A DNA stretch of 64,000 nt from Anastatus disparis (Eukaryota > Arthropoda > Insecta > Hymenoptera > Eupelmidae): assembly GCA_017163975.1 (NCBI GenBank), contig JAFFSR010000094.1, forward strand, positions 1 through 64,000, read 5' to 3'. The translations under genes and the position numbers were made by a program. Below are positions 23,597 to 32,827 of this stretch, in pieces. Numbering within the stretch: the stretch's first letter is position 1; each line of letters opens with the position of its first letter. The notes beneath the pieces were generated by a model. The model was not told the origin of the DNA, did no database searches, and saw nothing but the letters and a program-made list of their open reading frames with translations.

Positions 23597-24058
23597 ATGG
23601 CTGAGACAACATCAATGGCCTCATCTGAAACAAAAAGAAAACCAGGAGGAGGAGAAAAGAGAAAAAGTTCCATCAACTCTAGCACCTGCTGCATGCCTGG
23701 GAAATTATATTCAAAAAAGCACGTTGCACTTTTAAATGCTCTGAGCCATGCTGATAGTCAACAGCGCTCAGCTTTGATTCGTACAGCCGATAAAAATCTC
23801 ATAAAGTGTATTTGCGAGTGTGCACTCAATGTATTGCAAGGTGTTGTAAAATTAAAAACTCATGAACAAACCCGTTTAAAAAAACACAAAACTATATTAA
23901 GAAAATTAGTCAAAAGTGGAAGAAAAAAAGCTGGTGGTGCTGGTGCTTGGAAAGCTAAAAAACGTACTATAATTCAGAGTGGTGGTTCTTTTTTACCACT
24001 TCTATTGGCTCCACTGATAAGTACAATTTTTTCCAAATTTTTAGGAAACAAAAATTAA
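23597..24058 (+). CDS. Basic core-like protein with hydrophobic tail
   Basis: 153 aa. The N-terminus is Lys/Ser/Gly-rich, a conserved helical core follows (about residues 38-85, with ALLNALSHADSQQRSALI and KCICECALNVLQG), then a Lys/Arg-rich block (about 88-122), and finally a Gly-Gly plus hydrophobic segment (GGSFLPLLLAPLISTIFSKF, about 130-149). This layout is found in many insect Polintons and adintoviruses, where such proteins have been compared with adenovirus core proteins that condense DNA. That role is inferred from charge and context here. The following gene starts 27 bp downstream in the same frame. Confidence 0.7.
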   Translation: MAETTSMASSETKRKPGGGEKRKSSINSSTCCMPGKLYSKKHVALLNALSHADSQQRSALIRTADKNLIKCICECALNVLQGVVKLKTHEQTRLKKHKTILRKLVKSGRKKAGGAGAWKAKKRTIIQSGGSFLPLLLAPLISTIFSKFLGNKN

Positions 24059-24085
24059 TTTTCTTTCAAGGCAAAACAAAAAATT

Positions 24086-24862
24086 ATGGAACGCGCTCGA
24101 AAAATGGTCATTGTCCCCGAAAAAACTCTGGAACAAATACAAGGTTTTCCGCAGCAGCAGCAGCAGCAGGGAGGAGCTGTGCCTATAATTAATTCTTCGA
24201 CAAATAGCACAACTGAAAATATTGAAAAAACTATACAGACACCTGGTGATAATTTAACACGGCTTGATTCGGAAATGTATAAAATTATTAATTCTAAAAG
24301 TTTTAGCAGTAAGCGAGAAAAGTGTAAAAATTATTTGCAAGTTTTGAGGCGTTATTTATTTTTCAAAGATAACGAACGTATGGATAATGGTGAAATTGGT
24401 CGAGATATTGACGAAATCGAAGCTACACTGACACCTCTAACAGAAGAAAAAATACTCGATAACGTGCCTAAAATTTATGCTAGAAAAGCACGACTTTTAC
24501 TAAAACATTAGCGAACTTCTGAGCCAGATCGATTAAAATGGGATAGTACTGGAAGCGTTATCGTAGATGGAAAACTTATACCACGGTCCAACATAGCAGA
24601 ATTGCTTAACGATGTTTTGCAAAAGAAAAAGAAAAAGATCGAGGATGATGACGAAGCGCCTATTGGTAGATTTGAATTTGCAAAGTTTATCGGGAGTTCA
24701 GAAACGCCTAATGATCTGATCGGAAACACGGAAATTCTAAAAATTGCTAATAAGCTAACGTCTCCTTTAAATACTGCTAAACGAAAAATGTTATCACCAG
24801 TATTTACTCCACCCGTAACGAGACATGCTGCTAAGAAAAAGTGGCTCAAAGCGGACCTATGA
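24086..24862 (+). pseudogene. Conserved Polinton protein of unknown function, in-frame TAG
   Basis: One frame of about 258 codons interrupted by a single TAG at 24,509-24,511. It begins MERARKMVIVPEKTLEQ and contains a Gln run (CAG repeat), a motif TPGDNLTRLDSEMYKI (about residues 52-67), and after the stop a short β-hairpin-like segment (GSVIVDGKLIP) and a Lys-rich stretch. Proteins with this organisation are common between the ATPase and integrase genes of insect and cnidarian Polintons, but I know no assigned function. The final TGA overlaps the integrase ATG as ATGA (24,859-24,862). Confidence 0.65.
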
Positions 24863-25981
24863 AGAGAATGTCTTTGGAAAATCAGTATTACGACCCTTCG
24901 CACGAAGCAGGTTATGCAGGAGCGCGAAATTTAATACGTGTAAATATAAAGGGTAAATCATTGAAAAACAGAGAAAAAGAACAAAAACGAATACACGACT
25001 GGTTGAATAATCAAGATGCTTATACTCTTCACCGTCCTGTAAGAAAAAAATTTCCTAGATTACACTATAACGTAACTAACGTGGATGACGTTTGGGAAGC
25101 AGATTTGTGTCAGCTAACAAGTCTTAAAAAAGAAAATGACGGTTATTCGTATTTACTAGTAGTCATTGACGTGCTCAGTAAGTATGCATGGGTAGAACCA
25201 CTGAGGGATAAAACAGCGCATACTGTATCAGCTGCATTAGAGAAGATTCTTAAGCGAGCCAATGGTCGTACACCTGTTTACTTACAAACTGACAAAGGTA
25301 AAGAATTTGTTGGTGCAGGTTTGCAAAATACTCTTAAAAAATATGACATACAGTTTAGAGCGGCAAGAAATCCGGACATTAAGGCGGCAGTGGTAGAACG
25401 TCTTAATCGAACTCTCAAAGAACGTGTTTGGAGATATTTCACACATCGCAATACACATAGGTACATCGATGTAATACAAAAGATAGTTTATGCATACAAC
25501 AATACAGTACATCCAGGTATAAAGATGAAACCTTCAGAGGTTAATTTATATAACGCAGCTGAGGCACGAGCGAATTTACAGAGGCGCGCTCTTCAGCAAA
25601 GAAAAAATCAAAGGCAAATAAAAGACCGTAAATACGAGGTTGGTGACTACGTGAGGATCAGTCGCTCTAAGGGAACCTTTGCGAAAGGATTCGAAAAGAA
25701 TTATAGCGAGGAAGTATTTAAAGTTAAACGCTTTTCTATCAGGCAAAATCTTTATACCTACAAGTTACAAGATTTACAAGGAGGACATTGACGGTTTCTT
25801 TTATACAGAAGAATTGGCTCCTGTAGGATCACAACGACTACTGGAAGATCAAAATTTTAAAATTGAACGAGTTCTTCGGACCAAAGGAAGCGGAAATAAA
25901 AAACAGCTATTTGTAAAGTGGAAAGGATATCCAGATAAATTTAATTCTTGGATAAAAGCATCGGACGTTGAAAGAATTTAA
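24859..25981 (+). pseudogene. Retroviral-type integrase with chromodomain, one frameshift
   Basis: Inserts element DNA into the genome. The rve catalytic core shows DDE residues in WEADLCQL (Asp), LQTDKGKEF (Asp) and VVERLNRTLKE (Glu). A short C-terminal domain with VGDYVRISR follows, then a chromodomain (FKIERVLRTK, QLFVKWKGYP, NSWIKASDVERI), expected to read histone marks at the target. The main frame ends in TGA at 25,789-25,791. The chromodomain is in another frame (open from 25,679), so a one-base indel lies between about 25,740 and 25,790. Start ATG 24,859 overlaps the previous stop. Confidence 0.92.
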
Positions 25982-25986
25982 AAATA

Positions 25987-26799
25987 ATGGATAATCTAGA
26001 TGATTTTTATTTAGTACTACCGAGTAACAGTAGTATGCGCTATTTTCCCGACAATACGATTACTTGTTTTACCACTTATTTATGTCGTGAAATTAGATTA
26101 ATCGGTAACTGGCAGGTCGGTATAGCCGAAATACACATACCCTGTACTATTATGCATATTCAAGAACCTAAAGCTTATTATACTTTCAAATTAGGAAGTG
26201 CTAAGCCCAAAGTTTCGAAAAATAATGGGTTTTGTAATTTCCCTCATGGCGTATACAGTAGCATTGAACAACTTGCGGAAGAAATAAATAAAGTACACGA
26301 GGCGCGTGAACATCAGAAGCTTGAACCGACTGAATTTCAGAAAGGTTATTACACCTTAAAAAGGATTTGCATTTGCAAAGAGCCGCACTACACGACTTTC
26401 ATCGAAAAAATTCGTCGTATTCTTGGTTTTGAAGATATTGTCCACAGAGAAACAGGAACTTTTGTCACTTCCAACTCAGGAACAAGTATAAATGTGGGCA
26501 ATAGACCAGCTAGTTTAGCACGGGCCATACCCGATCAGCTCTACGTTTACACAGACATATGCGAACCTTATGCAGTTAGTGATACGGAAACGGCACTCTT
26601 ACGCATTGTAGCCCTGGAAAATTCAAAGTACAAATTCGGATCAACCGTCGTCAAACAGTTTGCACCGATTCAATACATACCTCTACTACATCATACCTTT
26701 CGAAATATTGTTATCGATATAAGAGATCAACATGGGCGTAAAATACCATTTGAGTATGGAACGCTGACGGTTATGCTTCATTTCAAGCGTAGTCGTTAA
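25987..26799 (+). CDS. Minor capsid (penton-like) protein
   Basis: 270 aa with no interruption. The start FYLVLPSNSSMRYFPDNT, the motif GNWQVGIAEIHIPCT, a central YSSIEQLAEEIN, and the tail PFEYGTLTVMLHFKRS match the single-jelly-roll minor capsid protein of Polintons as I know it. It would occupy capsid vertices. It starts 5 bp after the chromodomain stop and ends 12 bp before the next ATG, so the capsid genes are tightly packed. The TAA stop is in frame with the next gene. Confidence 0.82.
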   Translation: MDNLDDFYLVLPSNSSMRYFPDNTITCFTTYLCREIRLIGNWQVGIAEIHIPCTIMHIQEPKAYYTFKLGSAKPKVSKNNGFCNFPHGVYSSIEQLAEEINKVHEAREHQKLEPTEFQKGYYTLKRICICKEPHYTTFIEKIRRILGFEDIVHRETGTFVTSNSGTSINVGNRPASLARAIPDQLYVYTDICEPYAVSDTETALLRIVALENSKYKFGSTVVKQFAPIQYIPLLHHTFRNIVIDIRDQHGRKIPFEYGTLTVMLHFKRSR

Positions 26800-26811
26800 A
26801 TACGTAGCGAT

Positions 26812-27062
26812 ATGAGTTATTATATTCATTACTACGACGAGCAGGCTGGTGGTGGTGGAAGCGGTATTAAAAACGTTTACTCTGGTTCAACGTTTTAAAG
26901 AGGCTCTGGAATTGGTAGCTTTCTCGGAGGATTATTTAGAAAAATTGTGCCATATCTTGCCAGTGGGGCCAAGGCAGTAGGCAAAGAAGCCATCCGAACA
27001 GGCTTGAACGTGCTAGACGACGTGACGAATAAGAGAGCGAATTTTAAAGAGTCTCTCAACAC
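26812..27062 (+). pseudogene. Small minor virion protein, in-frame TAA and 3' deletion
   Basis: Starts at ATG 26,812 (MSYYIHYYDEQAGGGGSG). It meets an in-frame TAA at 26,896-26,898 and then continues open with GSGIGSFLGGLFRKIVPYL and KAVGKEAIRTGLNVLDDVTN, a Gly-rich amphipathic pattern typical of a conserved Polinton protein encoded between the two capsid genes and sometimes likened to membrane-active adenovirus proteins. The normal C-terminus is missing. At about 27,055-27,065 the sequence passes directly into major capsid coding sequence in another frame. Confidence 0.65.
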
Positions 27063-27979
27063 TTTGGTACGCGGACACAGCAGGATGTATGGATGCATCA
27101 CCAGCAATTGCTACCGGAACAGTTGGGGCCAATGTCGGTTCTCGGAATCGTCAATACTTTACAGCTGGCGGTAAAGTTGTCGATATGATTGGCCACCTCC
27201 ATTGCGATGTATTTAATCAAGGTAAATTTTTGGTAAACGGTGTTGAGATGCGAGTGAGACTCGTTCGTAGCAAGGACGCGTTTTGTTTGATGGATTTCAC
27301 CGATGACGGAAAATTTTCAGTGCGCATCAGAGAAGCGACGCTAATCGTCCGTCGAGCTAAAATAAGTCCAGCCATACTATTGGCTCATGCTAATGCTTTG
27401 AACAAAACTACGGCAAAATACCCAATAACAAGAGTGGAAGTGAAATCATTCACTTTACATAGCAGAATTTTGGGAGATACTCTTGATAATGTTATATTAG
27501 GCCAGTTGCCAAAAAGGATCATCATAGGTTTTGTGAGTAACCGAGCCTTCAACGGCAATCGTCAATTGAATCCTTTCAACTTTCAACATTATTCTATCAA
27601 TTTTCTCTCTCTTTACGTCGATGGAGTGCAAATACCAAGCAAACCCCTACAGCCAAAATACACAGGAAATAATAAACTCTATGTAGACGCTTATCACACG
27701 CTATTCTCCGGTACTGGTATACATTTTCTCAACGAGGGTATCGATGTTAGCCGAACCTCTTATCCAGAAGGTTACTGTCTCTTTGCATTCGACTTGACGC
27801 CTGATTTGTCGGCTCATTTTTCATCACATTGGAATCTCGTGCGCTCGGGTGCTCTGCGCATTGAAGTTCGCTTTGAGCAGGCTCTTAGGGAAACAATAAA
27901 TTGCATCGTTTACGCCGAATTCGATAACGTGCTAGAAATCGATTCAAACAGACAAATTATTACGGATTTTAATGCCTAA
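27060..27979 (+). pseudogene. Major capsid protein, 5'-truncated
   Basis: About 300 aa of the double-jelly-roll major capsid protein. Diagnostic stretches are LWYADTAG (just before the first Met at 27,089), GGKVVDMIGHLHCDVFNQGK, FLVNGVEMRVRLVRSKDAFC and SINFLSLYVDGVQIPSKP. In intact relatives, DTAG-type and HLHCDVF motifs lie well inside the protein, so the N-terminal jelly roll is largely gone here. The loss fits a deletion that fused the preceding minor-protein gene to this one. The C-terminal part has no lesions and ends in TAA. Confidence 0.85.
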
Positions 27980-28102
27980 GGTGGAAGGGGTGGAGAAAAT
28001 AATGGGAGAAACATTATAAGACCATTCGTTTCATTTCTCATTGCTCTAGTTGCTTCTTACACTCAGTCGTAGTAGTACACACGAGCTCGCGTTTTCACCA
28101 CG

Positions 28103-28762
28103 ATGGATTACGTAACAGATATTCAAGGCTTAAGAGATAAAGATAATAAATTTTTACCCAAAGAAGTGGCAGTAGTTTCTCTACAAGAACAAGTAATCGG
28201 TCATTGGATAATAGCACCACCCTACGAATTTGATAATTTACCAGAAGATATAAAAACTAGTAACGATTACGTGTCGTCACGTCTACACGGTTTACAGTGG
28301 TTCGATGGTGACGTTATTCTACGCAAATTACGGTATCATTTTTACAACATAGCGAGAAATGCTGTAAGAATTTACGTCAGAGGTGCTGAAAAGGCTAGAT
28401 ACATAGAATCTATTATGGCACGTAACGTTATAAATATAGAGGGTTACACCACCACAGGCTTTACCGACTTACAAAGACAGTTTCCTTCCCAGAAAGTATG
28501 CTGTTTTCACGCTTGCCAAGAAAACCTCTATAAAAAGGAGTACTGTGCCATGCAGAGATCACATCTGTTGAGAGAGTGGCTTTATTCACTACTTCCTCAA
28601 TAATCTCAACAAAATCTGCCTAAAAGAAGTTGTGAACTATTCTATGACTCTCTTCAAAAACTTGCTTACAAGAAAAATAGCATCGTAAGATTTGGATCAA
28701 GTGTGACTTTTACGGGAATCGACGAAGTAGACGATGACGACGACGACGATAAAACCATATAA
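28103..28762 (+). pseudogene. Conserved unknown Polinton protein, in-frame TAA
   Basis: The first 166 codons (MDYVTDIQGLRDKDNKF, KEVAVVSLQEQ, a Cys/His-containing end CCFHACQ) are followed by TAA (28,601-28,603). The same frame then stays open for 52 more codons, ending in a run of Asp (DEVDDDDDDDKTI). Proteins starting with an Asp-x-Gln-Gly strand and the KE(V/L)A(V/I)V motif are frequent in insect Polintons and insect genomes. I cannot name a function; an RNase H-like fold is only a guess. A TCAGT initiator-like site lies at 28,063-28,067. Confidence 0.55.
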
Positions 28763-28814
28763 TACGCGAGTGATGATGATCAGAATTGTAGTTTAACACA
28801 GGAAAATAATACAA

Positions 28815-29357
28815 ATGAACACCAGTCAGATAATGAGGGCCCTGGAAGGGCTGAAAGCCAAAACAATTGGCGTATACGCAGCAGATCGAATTCCGAATGT
28901 AATGATAACACCGGTCGCTGTTGTGTGTAATACCGATGATCATACCAAACCTGGTACGCATTGGGTGGCCATGCATATCGATAAAAATGTATACGGAACG
29001 TACTTCGATAGTTACGGTTTCCCACCAGTCTCAAAATACCATCTTGAAAGACTCAGAAGAAACTGTAAAGTTTTTCGATGGAGCACCAAGAAACTGCAAA
29101 GCATCGATTCGACGTGTTGCGGCCAGTATACTATTATGTTTCTATATTATATGTGTAGCGGTGCTAGTTTACGCGCGTTTTGTAGCTTCTTTTCAAATAA
29201 CACGAAAAAAAATGATAAAATAGCTGACAATTTTTATAAAAGAATTTTAAATAAAATTAAACGCAAAAGATGTAAGCGGGCGAGTACATTCGCCGGAGAA
29301 CGTTCTCGAGGTTCAGGCCTTTATAATCAAACATGTACTTCTAGGTTAAGATATTAA
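28815..29357 (+). CDS. Adenain-like (C5/Ulp1) capsid maturation protease
   Basis: 180-aa cysteine protease of the adenovirus/Ulp1 fold, expected to process capsid proteins. The catalytic His lies in GTHWVAMHID (about residues 55-64), the acidic residue in YFDSYG (about 71-76), and the nucleophile Cys in STCCGQYTIMFL (about residue 105). The frame is intact. The C-terminus ends with a basic stretch and a QTCTSR element that is common in Polinton homologues. An AATAAA polyadenylation signal follows at 29,459-29,464. Confidence 0.88.
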   Translation: MNTSQIMRALEGLKAKTIGVYAADRIPNVMITPVAVVCNTDDHTKPGTHWVAMHIDKNVYGTYFDSYGFPPVSKYHLERLRRNCKVFRWSTKKLQSIDSTCCGQYTIMFLYYMCSGASLRAFCSFFSNNTKKNDKIADNFYKRILNKIKRKRCKRASTFAGERSRGSGLYNQTCTSRLRY

Positions 29358-29563
29358 GATAAACATAATAATATTCATAATTTTACTTCAAAATATTGTA
29401 ATCAAACGTGTGTTTTATATTTAACTGTAATCAATGTCAATTTTGAAATTTATATGTGAATAAATCTTCTTTTGTGTGCATAAGAATTAATTTATAATTA
29501 TTTACTTACCTTTACTCAACCCTCCCATCCTACCTATAATAGTTTTTTTGTACGTAGTTTGTA

Positions 29564-29566
<3 letters not shown>

Positions 29567-29600
<34 letters not shown>

Positions 29601-29780
29601 ATTGTACACCTGGTCTACAGACTAGGTGTTATTATTCTATTATAAAATTTATCCACCCCTAATAATATTTCTTTTTATTTAATTTGTATATATATATTTA
29701 GTATTGCACACCTAATATACAGACCAGGTGTTACTACCCTATTATAAAAGTATTTACCGCCCTCTACATTCTGATTTGTC
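29567..29780. promoter_or_regulatory. Duplicated ~100-bp promoter-like unit with palindromes and TATA
   Basis: After a TA microsatellite (29,567-29,596), two units about 100 bp apart carry an ACACCTnnnnnACAGACnAGGTGT palindrome (about 29,606-29,629 and 29,708-29,731), each followed by CTATTATAAAA and a C-rich stretch. The first palindrome is 10/11 paired. The second TATA box lies ~115 bp before the ATG at 29,855. It looks like a tandem or duplicated promoter with a dimer-binding operator. Confidence 0.5.
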
Positions 29781-29854
29781 ATATGCGCAGTAAGGTAAAA
29801 TGTTCTTTTCAAATTTCAGTACAAAATCAACTTCGGATAGAGCAACACATAAAA

Positions 29855-30674
29855 ATGGCTCCTTGTGAATTACGCGATCCGGTAAAATCGGAATTGCCAA
29901 ACCTTTTATTATCTACTACCTATGCGCTCAATAAGTCGAACTCAAAGAGAATTTGTGTCGGTCTTAAATATAGCGGCGGATACTATCACGAAGTTATTAA
30001 ACTAGTTTCATCAGGTGGCTCGCACAAAAGTATCTCTCTTGATCGCCGTAGCTGGGATTTTCTCAAAGATCAATTTGACGCCATTACAGCTTATTTTCAT
30101 GATTCTTATTCTTTTTATCAAGATTTTGGAAGACCGACTAAATTGTTTCTAACCAATCATGATTTAAATTTCACCACATCATACGGCACCAAATCTATCA
30201 GCATTGACGAAAGACCTCACCCAAACGAGATACACGTCTCCGAGGAAGAAGAAGAGACTCCAGGACAATCGCTCTGCAAAAAGAGAAAGACTTTCAATCA
30301 TCCATCAGGTATAGTCATGCAACAGTCAACATTCGAAGGTCTTCGTCAACAAAGTGACTTGGTAGATCTTCTTCTCAACGATTTAAGCGAGCGTGTCGGT
30401 CAACCGTACTACTGATCACGTACTAGACTTTTTAAAAAATAAACTTGGACAAGAAGGACTGGACAACGCAAAAGTAATTCTTAACGACTAAAAATCATTT
30501 AAACAATACTATTCTATTCTCAATACCGAATTAGAAGGTTACGTCACAGAAAATATGGTAGATGATACGGATCATTATAAAAGCTTATATTTAAAATTTG
30601 TTTTATCTGAAATATCCGCATTTAGTTTACCGATGATTGTAAAAGATTTGAGGGATGTAATGATTCCTGTATAA
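29855..30674 (+). pseudogene. PC4-like ssDNA-binding protein, frameshifted
   Basis: From ATG 29,855, the sequence RICVGLKYSGGYYHEVIKLV followed by SISLDRRSWDFLKDQFDAI has the strand-strand-helix pattern of PC4/p15-type single-stranded DNA-binding domains, which suggests a role in replication or late transcription. An acidic patch (EEEEE) and a basic KKRK follow. The frame ends in TGA at 30,413-30,415, while another frame opens there (GAT at 30,414) with VLDFLKNKLGQ and continues, through an in-frame TAA at 30,489-30,491, to TAA at 30,672. The second part is probably the frameshifted C-terminus. The PC4 assignment is by pattern only. Confidence 0.55.
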
Positions 30675-30734
30675 AAATATATATTAATATTAATAAATTG
30701 CTTTAATTGTGTAAATGACTTGTTTTTTTTTAAC

Positions 30735-30770
30735 TATAAAAGCAACCACCCTTCCCAATAATCCTTCATT
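30735..30770 (+). promoter_or_regulatory. TATA box and initiator for the small myristoyl gene
   Basis: TATAAAA at 30,735-30,741 and TCATT at 30,766-30,770 are ~30 bp apart, and the ATG follows at 30,799. The same TATAAAA plus C-rich spacing is seen in the duplicated unit at 29.6-29.75 kb. Confidence 0.45.
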
Positions 30771-30798
30771 TATTTTATAACGATTGCTCGAAACAGAC

Positions 30799-30975
30799 AT
30801 GGGGCAATGCACAGGTAAGATCGCTTCATCACGTTTTACAGACAGTGCTATAAAAAGAGAAAAATATAAGGAACATTATAAAAAAGAAACAGTAAAATTT
30901 GAACGTTCTCAAAAACATAATAAAAAAAATAACACAAATGAAAATATTCATTTAAATAATAACTTTTTACAATAA
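30799..30975 (+). CDS. Small basic protein with N-myristoylation motif (1)
   Basis: 58 aa starting MGQCTGKIASS. Gly2 followed by small/polar residues fits the N-myristoyltransferase signal moderately well, and Cys4 could be palmitoylated, which would target the protein to membranes. The rest is Lys-rich (YKEHYKKETVKF) and Asn-rich. It lies near the right TIR, under its own TATA box, 45 bp before a second MGQ gene. I do not recognise a family. Confidence 0.5.
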   Translation: MGQCTGKIASSRFTDSAIKREKYKEHYKKETVKFERSQKHNKKNNTNENIHLNNNFLQ

Positions 30976-31023
30976 ATAATTTGTCTCTTATCATATCTGT
31001 ATATCACGCGTTTAACACTATGG

Positions 31024-31181
31024 GTCAAAATAGTTCCAATACCGCCAAAACACCTTTAGTACAAGGTGACGATAAGAAAAAGAAGGAAAATCAATTATCA
31101 TCAACCTGGAAACAATATTCTGATAAATTCTCAACAAACACTTATTCTATTCCTGAAAGGAAAGGATACAAAAAATTTTAA
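31024..31181 (+). CDS. Small basic protein with N-myristoylation motif (2)
   Basis: About 53 aa from the internal ATG: MGQNSSNTAKTPLVQG, with Gly2 and Ser/Thr at position 6, a classic myristoylation consensus. KKKKEN and an aromatic WKQYSDKF segment follow. The frame extends upstream without Met-Gly, but the MGQ start and the parallel with the previous gene favour this ATG. Both small proteins share the scheme MGQ, then basic residues, then an aromatic/Lys patch, so they may be diverged duplicates. Confidence 0.5.
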
Positions 31182-31375
31182 TTTAAAAAAAAAATTCATA
31201 TACTTACATACGGTCCTTTTTAGGACCAACAAAAGTTCATACGTAAGAAATAACAATCAATATATAAAAAGTACTATATAATATTCAGACCTTTAATATT
31301 ATAAAATATATTTTTTATATTAATATTTTTTAATAACAATGTTATATGATTTACTTAATTACTTATTTATTTAAT

Positions 31376-31710
31376 TTTTATAATGTTACTCACATTAAAA
31401 AATATACACATACATGTATACTATACTTACGGATGTGAAGAAAAAAGACAGAAGATGCAAATCATTAAGGGTTTCAAGGTCACCATAGAAACTATAACAC
31501 CCTCAGACAGGTGCGGGAGAAAGGACACCTTATTCACCCACACAGGTGGGGGGAAAGTGGGTCAAATCAATTCACGACTACACCACCACACCTGCCAGAC
31601 ATGTAAAGGGGAGCGAGACAAGGGGTCGAGACAGGGGGAGCGAAACAATGGGGGAGAGAGACAGGGGCAAAAAAATCGATATGTCTCGCTATACCAGTCC
31701 ATATACTACT
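31376..31710 (-). repeat. Polinton right terminal inverted repeat
   Basis: Inverted copy of 13,012-13,365. It ends CCATATACTACT, and the flank TTGAG repeats the left flank. Relative to the left copy it has several short deletions in the middle part. Confidence 0.9.
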
Positions 31711-32827
31711 TTGAGATTCTTAATCATCAATAGTTTGAAAGCAATAATATGATTGCGGACCCCACTAAGGCTTTAAGGATTTTGTCACTCTACACGTAAA
31801 GACTAAGGCACCGCTATATTTGATGTTTATATAATTTTCACAGCGTTTAGCAGTAAACGATACCATGATAGCAATGATTTTTTCTACCAACTCACCCTAT
31901 GCTATAAATATGTTGGCTATTTCGTTGAAAATACAAATTGAATAACCCAAGGGATTTTTTGTGTAGAAAAATTAAATTTTCTTGTGTACGAAAATTGAGA
32001 GAATGGAATTTTGAATATTCGCTTCATATTTTCAAGTATAAATGCACATGCATAACCTATAACTATATAATGTTTTATAAATAGCAGCAATATATAGTTC
32101 GATAAATGACAAACATATCGCATCGAATTGACATACATTACCAAACGCTGTGAAGAGCACAACGCTCAGCGATGTATTTCTTCACACATTTATGATGATA
32201 TGTGACATTACAAATACAGGTGTATCAGTTTTTCATAGTATTTCCTCAATCTGCACACTCTTTATATATTTCGCTTGTCAGTTTTTTAATTTAGATGCGT
32301 CTGGAAATTTGTCGCTCATGATATTTAAATAAATTGAAACTGTGAACGCAATAAAAAGATTATTCTGATACAACAGATGCTTCGAAGATTCTGTTTCTCT
32401 AAAAATCCTTATTTCCTAGCACGTTAAAATGATTGTCATGTAAATTTTTGTGATTGTGATGCATCTGAGAATTTGTCGCTCTTGAGATGCTTAACCATCA
32501 ATAGTTTAAGCACAATAAAATTATGTTTTTAATACTACAGTAGCTACAAAAAATTTGTTGCTCCATAATATTTTTACAAATTTAAACTTTAAACGTAATA
32601 AAAAGATGATTTTAATATAACAGAGCTTCCAAAGATTTCATCACTCTTATAATTCGTAGATCCTAGCACGCCGAAACGATTTTTATGCAAATTTTTATAT
32701 TTGTAATGCATCTGGGAATTTGTCGCTCTTCAGTTTATTTATCATCAATACTTCATACGCAATTGTGAGATGTTTTTGATACTACAGTAGCAGCAATGAA
32801 CTTGTTACTCCAAAGATCTTTAAGTCC
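31711..32827. repeat. ~165-bp satellite array, middle segment
   Basis: Continues the array at 11,850-13,011 in the same orientation. GAAATTTGTCGCTCATGA and similar phrases lie near 32,309, 32,470 and 32,715. The first partial unit completes the one cut at 13,011. Confidence 0.8.

Larger units (their letters stand above)
13012..31710 (+). mobile_element. Polinton/Maverick element, complete to both termini
   Basis: An 18.7-kb self-synthesising DNA transposon or endogenous virus. The ends are AGTAGTATATGG and CCATATACTACT, inside ~340-bp terminal inverted repeats. TTGAG (13,007-13,011 and 31,711-31,715) is duplicated at the insertion site, or TTTGAG if the terminal T is shared; Polintons normally make 6-bp duplications. 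The flanks join into one intact satellite unit. The cargo is typical of the group: PolB, retroviral-type integrase, A32-like ATPase, adenain-like protease, and major and minor capsid proteins. TIRs differ at roughly one position in ten plus indels, so the insertion is not recent. Stops, frameshifts and a capsid deletion make this copy non-autonomous. Confidence 0.95.
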
